64,000 bases of DNA from Setomelanomma holmii (Eukaryota; Ascomycota; Dothideomycetes; Pleosporales; Phaeosphaeriaceae): NCBI GenBank assembly GCA_010015745.1, contig ML978196.1:124001-188000 (forward strand), in the 5' to 3' direction. Made by a program: the position numbers and the translations under genes. The notes under the pieces are model-generated. The model saw nothing but the letters and a program-made list of their open reading frames with translations, did no database searches and was not told where the DNA came from. Below are positions 54,973-64,000 of the stretch, piece by piece; within the stretch, counting starts at the first letter, position 1; the number at the start of each line of letters is the position of its first letter.

Positions 54973-57299
54973 CTAGAATATTTCAACATCGACCCGATCC
55001 CTGTCACTCCTCATCAGCTCGCCATCCGTAGCCCCAAATACGAATGCATCGCCCAGGAGAGTGTAACCGGGCTGCCCATGGCCTCGCCGGCGAAGCACGT
55101 GTGAAACGCGAGATCCGCAGAAGATATATACTACGTCCCCTGGCCTAGTCGCTGTAGGGGCCATACCAATATATCTGCGCTGTGTCAGAATAAGTCGGTT
55201 CCGAAGCCCTCCTTCCACTGTTGCAGTGTATGAGACTAACTTATCTGCAGTCTTGCGCAGTGACCTCCCATGGATTGATCCTAGCCATTGAAATCGGAAT
55301 AGGACGTAGAGGAGTATGTAAATCCAGTAAACTGATCGGAAGGCGAGATTTTCAGACCACGGGACATAGTTAGCCCAATGGAACCGATCCCTGTCTTCAG
55401 ATTCGTGGTACAAGATCCCACCCCATATGTCATACAGCACTCCGTGTTTGCCTTTTTCGGCCAGCAATCTTTCGCGCTTCTGGAATTGCTCGTTCGCTAG
55501 GCCCAAGTGAAGATGTGTGTCGTAGCGAGCTTTACTAAGTCTCGTCGCTCGCCGCCATGGCGCGTTTTCAATGTATTCATGGTCCCAGATTGGTATCCGC
55601 CAGACAGCCTCCCGAAGCTGAGAAGCAGTATAGATGTCATGGCCAATCTTTTGCGAAGTCTTGCACAATGCTTGAATTTCTCTTGAAAATTTAAGACTCA
55701 TGTCAAGGTCTGCAATTGCGTATTCGCACTCCGGGCCACATTCCGTTTTCCCAACCTGAGCTATTTCATCGACCAGGAAACCAGCAAGAGTAATTGAACA
55801 TGAGCTCGGTACATCTCCAGACATATTATGGGTTTGACATGAAGCGCTAGGATTCGTTTTCCCAGAAGCCGAAGAGAGTGAGTTCCGACTTTCTCCGAAC
55901 CAGAAGTGTGGTTCAGAAATCTTTGCACCCCAATTGGGAACCCAGGATGGTAGATCCTGCTGACTGTCATTTGGGATCAGAGAGCTAGAAGAGTACTTCA
56001 AACATGACGAGTGCTGTCTCTGACATAATGAGAGTATGTCTAGCTCTCCATAATATATCATACGGCGCATGACATCAATGTAGACTTCCCGCGGTGTTTT
56101 GCGATAGTCAGTATGGATGCCTAATCTCTTACAGTCTTTTTCGGCTAGACTTATCAAGGCGAAGATCCTGTCCTTAGCATCACTGCAGCCGAACTCCCGT
56201 TTGTCGTGAGAATAAGCTCGCATTAGGACGTCGAAGAATTTTCTTTGTTCCCCAAATGGGAAGGCGTGAACAAGCATGTTCGCCATCGTATGAGGAATTA
56301 ACCCGTGAGACAATTGCACATCATCTTGCAATTCGAGTGCTCCCGCAGTGATTTTCTCTGACAATCGCGACTTAAAGCACTGGACCAGGTGCTGGCCATA
56401 TAGCAAAATTGCATAGTCAGGTGTTCAGCACGAGCCAATCTGGAAGTGGCGAGATCGAGCAAGAGAGAATTCCTGGATAACCCAGAGTCGATACCACCAG
56501 TCAGAAGCTAGCAGCGACGACGCCGACCAGGAAGCAAAATGGTATGCATCAGAGATGACCTTGATAGAGACTGGCGCCTTTGCCTTCACAGTCAATATAG
56601 CCATGATCAACGTCTTCAGGGGTACACACAGACTGGCGTCCCGATGCCCAATGAATTTCCCAAGGTCGCAAAGGAAGTATTCCTGTAGTGCCGAAACCGG
56701 CAGTGATTGCTTGTTCCTTTTTTTCATCGACGACATCTTGAGGCACAGGGATCGTGCTGAAGGTGGAGGTTCCTAGTATAGCTTCTCGAACAGTTTGATA
56801 TATTCGTGGAGCACCATGATAGCCTGACTGTTGTCCTCCATACCAGGGCCAAGCCACGCCAGAACATTTCGAGCGTTCGAGTAGATACGACTCATTCGCG
56901 GAATTTGGTCATTTTTCTCGTCGCAATCATTTTGGTTGATGCAGACAGGATCAATGCAGATAGCTGGATGAATATCGGCGCACTGAAGATGTCGAAGTGC
57001 TACCTCGAGATTTTTGGTGATTGAGAGGGTAGACTCATTGATAGTAACATTCTTTGACGCCTCTGGATCTCCCCATACGTATGACAGTGCGGTATATAAA
57101 CAGGCTCGTCGTCTTGTGATACTGTTCGGAGCTCGAATTCCATGTCAAGATCTGGAGTAACCAGAATCTCCATCAGTGGGTATGGCGTTGCCGGGTGGAC
57201 ATGAGGGAGGCTACTAAAATGTCTGGTTTGACGGATAGGATATAAGAGACGAATCTCGTTCTTCGAGACGTTCAACGGTTGGTACTGGAATTGTGTCAT
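54973..57299 (-). pseudogene. Broken HET-domain gene
   Basis: A heterokaryon-incompatibility gene of the large common type, readable over ~775 codons from ATG 57299. Landmarks in order: DDEPVYI then ALSYVWGDPEASKN, LEVALRHLQCADIHPAICID with PVCINQNDCDEKNDQIPRMS, RIYSNARNVLAWLGPGMEDN, WWYRLWVIQEFSLARSRHFQ, FGCSDAKDRIFALISLA, ITLAGFLVDEIAQVG and TRPGDVVYIFCGSRVSHVLR with GYTLLGDAFVFGATDGELM. Three lesions: a frameshift inside the first HET motif near 57090; TAG at 56773-56775; TGA at 56425-56427, where a CGA would read through. Each side of every lesion stays in the correct motif order, so this is a recent pseudogene rather than two genes. Confidence 0.85.
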
Positions 57300-58134
57300 T
57301 GATGATGGCTGTTGTCGTGACTGGATGAGATGAATTCGGAGATCAATGTCAAGATGTTGGGATTGATATTTCTGCTGGTGATATCGGCTGCAAAACATTG
57401 GATTGCCTGCACAGACGCTGCGCTTTAATTTTAGCGCTTACTGCCTGCGCCACGTGTGTAAGAGCCTCCCGAAGTCCTGCTAGAAGGAGCTCAGAATTAG
57501 GCAGGTGCGGTTCATGTGGGTTCTCAGCCTTGCTTAAGCAACGTGCCGGGGAGTCTGTTGTCTGGCTGGTGACCACTCGCAAGATAACAATTGGTGAATG
57601 TTTTTGCGCCTTTTTGACAATGTGGTATGATGTCGCGAAAGCGAACCTCGAAATCCGGGTCCTTGTGAAGTATCAATTGGAAGGCCTGATGGTTAGCAAA
57701 TGATATTCTTTCATACCAAATCAGTGGGGTCGGCCGCAAATTTCGCATACCCAACATTGGCTTATACGAAACTCCTGCAGCAGAGAACAATCATAGTCCA
57801 AGGTGCTGCGCAGTATACGTAAGTGTTCACAGTGCGTGCAAATGTGCGAGAGTCCCAATGTCTCTCGAATCGATGACGTAGTTGCTGTGGGTCCAAGCTT
57901 TCCCCTGCATGCTGAGGGTTCAGCGCTCGAAAATCTGGGGATCTTCTCCACATGGTTATTCTCCGTGCCAGCATCCTTGACGCCTCCTATCTTCTCCCTT
58001 TTTGATGCGAAACATGCTGCTGAATTAGCAATTCGACTCCATCTGCTACCTGCATATACGAGCTCAAGTGCTGAGCGCGTGCGCGACTACCTCCGATACC
58101 TCCGCGTCTTCCACAAGCTTCCAGCATCGTCGCG
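57300..58134. other. Intergenic region with possible coding debris
   Basis: On the minus strand, frames near 57720-57950 contain two CxxC-type pairs (LSHICTHCEHLRILRSTL and CWVCEICG), and another near 57360-57580 has helix-like ELLLAGLREALTHVAQAVSA. They do not join into one gene and may be remains of a further HET-type N-terminus. The plus-strand frame 57803-58144 overlaps them and the start of the lipase and is not supported. Confidence 0.3.
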
Positions 58135-61100
58135 ATGCCTGTGAATACATTATCTGTGGGCGCAGCCGTCACGCCCACCGTCATCCAAACATATCTCTCA
58201 CACTATCTTAATCGCCGACCACTGCATCAGAAGCCTACAGCGCACATATCGTACCACGAAGGCCTCGAGCTCATCCGCCGCTTCCTTCACTACGCGTCGT
58301 TTCATACAGTCGACGAGCTGCAAGCTTTCACATCGCAATGGGTGCCAGTGCCGCATTGGGTGCATGTGAAGGTGGTGGAGATAACGAGCGGACAATTGCA
58401 ACGATCCGCCGAGCTCATTAGCGCACAACTTGGTCCAAAGGGCATCGAGGCAGTCGGTGGTAGGACATGGTGGCAGTGGAGAAGAGATGGTGCACCATTG
58501 AAGGCGGAATGGATCGAGATGCGCAAGGACTACGACGCGCGAAAACAACTCAATATCACGAAGGGCGATCGCATAATGCTCTATGTGCATGGCGGCGCAT
58601 ACTTCTTTGGCAGTGTGGACGAGCATCGCTACCAGATGCAGCGCCATGCGCGCAAGTTGAAGGCTAGGGTCATAGCCCCAAAATACAGGCTTGCGCCGCA
58701 GTTTCCGTTTCCATGCGGCTTGCAAGATTGTAAGTGGCGACTTATTGTATGGAGACGGCAATACTGATCTGATAATTGCAGGTCTCGCGGTTTACCTCCA
58801 TCTTCTCGAAGAGAAGCACGACGCGAACACCATCATCCTAGCCGGAGATTCAGCTGGCGGAGGTATGGTTTTGAGCATGCTCGTGACTTTGCGCGACCAG
58901 GGCATTCCTCTTCCCGCAGGTGCCGTCCTGATCAGTCCTTGGGTGGACCTGACGCACAGCTTCCCGAGTCTGGGTGGTGATGGAAAGATGGACTACATCC
59001 CGGCGCATGGCTTCGTACACAAGCCAAATATGAGTTGGCGTAAGCAAGAGTCTATCACGATCAATGATGCTTGCTGACACATACAGCGCCTCCAAATGCA
59101 GACGATCTGGTCGAGTTCGAACGCTCACGAGACGGACATCCAACAAGCAAGAAGTCGCCACGACCGTCAACATCCAAAGACAAGAAAGAGACTCGCGAAG
59201 CCGAGAAGGAGGCTAAGCAGGAACGGGTGCGAGGCTATTCAGTACGCTCTTCAGAGCAGCCTGACCCGAGAGACCTTCTCAATCCCTCTGCTGCTGGACC
59301 GAACCCTGACATTTGGGTTTCACCCAATGGCAAGTACAGTGTTGGCCCGAAAAGCATGCTGTCTGTGCAGCTCGAGAACGACATGCGCATCGAGATCAAG
59401 GATCAGATACAAATGTATGCAGCGAATCACCTTCTCACACACCCGCTGGTTTCGCCGGCGTTACAGCCTTCTCTTGGTGGCCTGCCACCTCTACTTATAC
59501 AGACGGGTGGAGGTGAGCTTCTGCGAGATGAACAGATCTACCTGGCCCACAAGGCAGCACAACCGTTGGCACACCTCCCACCTCCATCGAACAACCAAAC
59601 CGCAGATGAGATTCAAGCACAAGCAGCGAGGTACAGGCCGACGAACGTCAACCTGCAAGTTTGGGATGACATGTGTCACGTGGGACCAACACTCAGTTTC
59701 ACACGACCAGCGAAGCACATGTACCGCAGTATCGCGCAATTTGGAGCATGGGCACTGGCTCGCGCCCAGAAGAAGTCGATTGACATCGTTGATGACGATG
59801 ACATCTCGTTCATCAGCAGCGATTCCAGTAATTCGTCCGATTCGGATGAAGCTGGTTCAGACTCTTCACTTGACAAGGCCAAATCCTCCAAGACACAAAA
59901 GAAGGGGACGAGCGATCTGCGCGCGGCCCAGAAAGCGAAGGAAGAAGTCACCGTCGGTAGAGCTGGCGACCCTCTTCCACCCTTCGAGCATCACATGATC
60001 CGGCAACGCATCGACCGACATGGACGCATATATCCCCTTGCTGCCAAAGAAGAGCTCGAGGCGCTGCAGCTAGCTACAATTGATATTGGTGTCCCGAAGA
60101 CTGGGCCCGTCAGCAAGTGGATGAAAGCACAGCAGCAGTGGAATAGCAAGTTCGCGAAGCAGAAGATTAATATTCAAAAGCAGAGGCTGAAAGACATGGA
60201 GAAGGGCTTCGAAGGCTTTGACGGCGAGATTCCACCACCCACCTCGCTGGCTGGCAGGCGGGTGAAAGGCATGAAACCAGAGAAGGCAAAGAAGAGGAGT
60301 TGGGGCATGTCCATGTGGGCTGGCTGGGGAAGCAAGCACGATTCAGTCACGGTAAGCAAATTTCCCGGTGAGACGTAATACAGCTGACTTTTAAAACAGA
60401 TCGTGCGAGAGGAGAAGGCCGACCAAGTCAGCGACGGACCTGATCCTTCAGCAACCACCAACGGAGCCAAGCAGAACCCCACAGATGGCGCTAAAGACAG
60501 CAAGCCCCGTGACAAATCGCGTAGTCGCACTGCTGGTCTTGCGGCTGCCACGTCCCGCCTGAGATCACGTTCTCGTCACTCCGCTGTAGCAGACAAAGGT
60601 CAAGCCAGCTCATCGCAAGAAGAGCTCACCAAGATCAACTCTCTTGCTCCTCCAGTCCCAGGTTTTGCAGAAGCCACCGTCATTGCGCCAGAACGCAAAG
60701 CATCGCCGCTGCCATCGCCATCCAGCGAAGTGAACAATCCGATCTCGCCACCACCGAACATCGTGGGATCTGATCACCCCGAGTCGCCGGCTACGTTGAT
60801 ACCCACAACGGACGGGTCAAGCACGAGGCCAACAAAGGGTGGAATCGCATATCCTTTCAGCTTAAAAGTTGATGATGGACAAGACGCCAACGCGAGTATG
60901 CTAACCTTAGAAAGTGTCGGCATCACAACACCACCGGCTGTTGACGTGCCCGAAGCAGAGGAAGAACTTGGTGTCGTGCCTGCAGTAGGGCCCGCGTCGG
61001 GAATTGGAATAAACCCCGAAGAGCAAGAAAGACCCACAGCTGAGCGCTTCTACACTGCCGCTCCTGGTGCTGGGCTATTCAGCAGCGGCGCAAAGCCAGC

Positions 61101-61203
61101 AGAGGTTGATGGCGCAGAGAAGGTCGAACGACCACCTGTGGAGAGGTTCGAGACCGCGCATGAGGATTTGAGCACGCTTGCAGATTTGAAGCCCACTGCG
61201 TAA
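58135..61203 (+). CDS. Large HSL-type lipase/esterase
   Basis: Alpha/beta hydrolase fold-3 (hormone-sensitive-lipase) protein. Four exons (58135-58729, 58782-59039, 59087-60351, 60400-61203) splice in phase to 973 residues; introns 47-52 nt. Catalytic features: YVHGGAYFFGSVDEHRY oxyanion motif (~150-165), GDSAGGG nucleophile elbow (S~222), the acid in GGGELLRDEQIYLAHKAA (~430), and histidine in WDDMCHVGPTLSF (~481). A charged, Lys/Glu-rich insert (~290-330) separates the two halves of the domain. After residue ~500 there is a Ser/Asp-acidic stretch, a basic helical region (KWMKAQQQWNSKFAKQKINI) and a long low-complexity Pro/Ser/Glu tail (~740-973), which probably serves regulation or lipid-droplet/membrane targeting (inference). 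Confidence 0.85.
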
Positions 61204-61524
61204 TACCGGATTTGGTTGTGGATGGGGTAGGAGAACTAGTTTAACAATCGAATCAACACGTCAACACCGCAGTCCTTAACATGTGTTCAATACAAAATGC
61301 AGCAGTCAGCCTCGAATAACGGTTCCATATTTCGGAGATAACCTACGGGTTTATGCCCTAGCAACATCTCTATCGTCATGGACCCCACCTTCACGACTAA
61401 ACAGGCATCACGGCTACATAAGGCTCGGCTACACGCATCGTCCACTAATTCATTCGCATTCTCAAAGCGATTGTTCTCCAAATCGGACTCCTAACACCAT
61501 AAACCTTCCGAAAAGCAAGCAACG
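61204..61524. other. Intergenic region before the SDR
   Basis: 320 bases; presumed lipase terminator and SDR promoter/leader. No gene. Confidence 0.45.
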
Positions 61525-62495
61525 ATGACATCCGTCTTCCGCCCTTCCGCCCGCGCCCTCATCACCGGAGGTGCTTCCGGCGTCGGTCTTGCAGTGGCCG
61601 AATTGTGCTTGAAGCACTCAATGAAAGTTACAATCGCAGACTTCAACCAAGAAACGCTCGACTTAGCGCAGAAGAACCTCAAAGGCGATGTGAAATGTGT
61701 CAAAAGTGATGTTGGCGATCGCACAGCCTGGAAGAAGTTGAAAGAGCAGGTTGGCGATGTAGATTTTCTCATGCTGAACGCAGGTGTTACTGCGAAGGGG
61801 AGCTGGGGAGATGAGGAGTATTTTGATAAGGTGCGTCACAACCCTGTGCACTTGCGGCATCACGAGTAACGGAATGCTAATGTGGACAATCAAGATCCTA
61901 CACACCAACCTCAACGGCGTGATCAACGGCCTGAACACATACGCTCCCAGCTTCCAATCCCGGACCTCAAAAGAGCCGTCTGCAATCATCATCACGGGAA
62001 GTAAGCAGGGCATCACGAATCCGCCAGGTAACGTAGCGTACAACGCGAGTAAAGCAGCTGTCAAAGCACTGGCGGAGCATTTGAGTTTTGATCTCAAAGA
62101 TACGAATGTTGGTGTACATATGCTTGTTCCGGGGTGGACATTCACCGGACTCGTAAGTTTCCTTCCCGTTTCTGCCTAATTTTTATTCCAGCACCTATGT
62201 CTGCCTGTCACACTTGAAGCTAATGTGGGCAAAGTCGGGCAACGTACCGGGCACAGACAAGCAGAAACCCGATGGCGCCTGGTCTGGAGCGCAAGTCGCG
62301 GACTACATGTACAAGAAAATGGGCGAGGGCAAGTTTTACATCATCTGTCCAGATAATGACGTCAGCGAGGAAACGGATAAGAAACGCATGTTGTGGACCG
62401 TCGGCGATATCGTGAATGGACGGCCACCTCTGACGAGGTGGAGGCCTGAATTCAAGGAGGAGGCTGAGGAGTGGATGGCGAAGCAGAATGTGTGA
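61525..62495 (+). CDS. Short-chain dehydrogenase/reductase
   Basis: NAD(P)-dependent oxidoreductase of the classical SDR family. Exons 61525-61830, 61895-62152 and 62235-62495 join in phase to 274 residues. Cofactor motif TGGASGVGLAVAE (TGxxxGxG, ~14-26), acidic ADFNQ after strand 2 (favours NAD), LMLNAGV (NAG motif), IIITGSKQG with the catalytic serine, and YNASKAAVKAL (YxxxK). The C-terminal exon (PDGAWSGAQVADYMYKKM, KFYIICPDND) is as in fungal SDRs of this size. Both acceptors end in AAG rather than CAG/TAG (CAATCAAG, GGCAAAG), each preceded by a CTAAT branch site; the closer TTCCAG in the second intron would break the frame. Confidence 0.88.
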
Positions 62496-64000
62496 GCTGA
62501 TTGGGAAGAGGGTAGTGGGTGTGATTGGTGATGGGGCGACGGAGGTCTTGAGAGCTGGGGATGCGAGAGTTGCAGAAAACTGAGGCGTGGACGAAATGCC
62601 TGGAGACTGGTCTCCGTGGATAGGAACATGTTTGAAGCAGCAAAATCGTGCCCCAAGCCATTCCTAGGTTGAGATCCATCCTAACTAATATCGGTGGTAG
62701 ACTTCTCGCTGTCTCCGACTCGTGACGGGAGCGAGAAGCTTTATTCGACTTGGGACAAGATACAGCCATGACACATCACAGTAACTGTGCACATAATGTT
62801 GATTTCGCCGAAACGCAAAGCAATCATGGTTACTGTTCATTTCACTGTCCGATGGTTTCAATCGTCGATGTTACGCGTCCGCGCCTTACACTTCAACAAA
62901 AGCTTCTGCCCGAACATGCCCGGCAGGCTTCACATCTAATGAGTAACGAGGGCGTAAATGCACCAACATCATGCGGCAGCCTGAACATATCTCCAACGAA
63001 TTACATCGTCAGATCGGATGCGCAAACAACGAAGCTGGGTACGTGGAGATTGATCCGCGACTAGGACCCGACTTTTCATGCATGATTGTAAGTACAGCGT
63101 GTGCATTCGAAACATTGAATCTGGCTTGGCGAGAAGGGTGCAGTTGGAGTGGCAGGCTTCGAGACAAGGGCTGAAATACATGTTGACTATCAGTGGCTTG
63201 GTGGTAGAAGCAATTTGATGGGCGGGTGGTACACGATGCGGGGTGTGTCGGTTGAGCTTAGTCACCCCAGGCGCTAACTTAATTCCCAAGGTCTTGTCGG
63301 CAGCATGCTTCCACGTCTCTTACCACAACAATGTACCGCCTTGCCGTCAAGACTTCGCCCCGATTACTCTCAGCAATTGTGAGCTGACTTGATTGCACGA
63401 TTTCAGCAACATTCCCGGGGCTATCCTGGTCACGCGTCCGATCTGCTCACTCTATCTTACAGCTTGCGGGTACGACACCAGCCTTACAGACTTGCGCAGG
63501 CACAGCATACTCGTGGGCTGCATGTCTTAAATGCATGCATGAGGTGGCCTGACCGTCCGGAACGTCAACATTCAGTGGCTCCGGTTATTGGGTATGTTAT
63601 CCGGCATCATGCCATCATTTTCCAGCTCCATGGTAGTGAGAGAGCTGGAGCTGCGGAGGTATTTCAAGTCTATTCTTGGAGGCTATGCAGATCAAACTTT
63701 ACCCTTCCCGAGGACGTGGAAATATTGTGGCGTCCTTACAGGCCTTTCCTACGCTGACGCCCTCGTGTTGGAGGTAACAAGGGGCTGCCGCCCTATCAGC
63801 CCTAGCCCGCAACGAGGTCCTGCTCGCTTACGTGTAAGCATCGAATCAAGGTCTGACCCGAGCTAACCCTGCACGCGACCGTGCTACTTCGCGTGAGCGC
63901 CTTCAATGTGCAGCCTACCGGTAAACCGGATACTAACAAGTCACCCAGAGCTGATTGAACAGATGCAACAGCGCACCATGTTGAGCATCTTTTCCGACGA
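62496..64000. other. 1.5-kb region without supported genes
   Basis: Frames up to 122 codons (63389-63757 plus) lack motifs and credible starts. No RNA gene or repeat was recognised; the window ends here. Confidence 0.4.

Noticed and set aside
57803..58144. Plus-strand frame of 113 codons before the lipase
   Set aside because: It overlaps the lipase start in another frame and faces better (though still weak) coding signals on the opposite strand.

Overview
The window is nuclear DNA of a filamentous ascomycete. Most genes carry short GT-AG introns (about 40-80 nt) with CTAAC/CTGAC branch points. The gene content (Kap123, NPC1, AATF/Bfr2, Ind1, Zn2Cys6 and bZIP regulators, HET proteins, Baeyer-Villiger monooxygenase, UbiD/UbiX pair) is typical of Pezizomycotina. 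Compact introns and several hypothetical proteins suggest Dothideomycetes, but that placement is inference. No rRNA, CRISPR array or recognisable complete transposon was seen.

Layout. 0.4-8.5 kb: housekeeping pair, importin Kap123 and the NPC1-type sterol transporter. 9-15.5 kb: a broken small gene, a coding fragment, a broken berberine-bridge-type oxidoreductase and a secreted VOC/glyoxalase protein. 16-24.5 kb: a 2OG-Fe(II) oxygenase, a seven-helix membrane protein, a secreted beta-propeller-like protein and a bZIP factor. 24.6-30.3 kb: a cluster that looks defence- or incompatibility-related: a HET protein, a phytanoyl-CoA-dioxygenase-type enzyme and a large cupin/TPR/ankyrin protein ending in a TIR-like domain with an intact W-C-x-x-E motif. 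32-36 kb: a broken secreted cysteine-rich gene and a BVMO. 37-40.8 kb: conserved genes (Ind1, AATF/Bfr2, an unknown mitochondrial-type membrane protein). 41-45.6 kb: a type-B carboxylesterase and a small orphan protein. 46.3-49 kb: a divergent UbiD (Fdc1)/UbiX (Pad1) pair in which both genes are broken, next to a Zn2Cys6 regulator. 52.8-62.5 kb: an alpha/beta hydrolase, a broken HET gene, a large HSL-type lipase and an SDR.

The main patterns are two. First, an unusual multidomain TIR-like protein sits tail-to-tail with a PhyH enzyme and near a HET gene. Second, at least six accessory genes are broken by premature stops and/or frameshifts, while the conserved genes in between read cleanly. That contrast argues for biological gene decay rather than uniformly poor sequence, although single-base frameshifts (for example in the UbiX G-run) could be assembly errors. 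Exon boundaries come from reading splice motifs and reading-frame continuity by eye; protein families come from recognition of motifs, not from a search.
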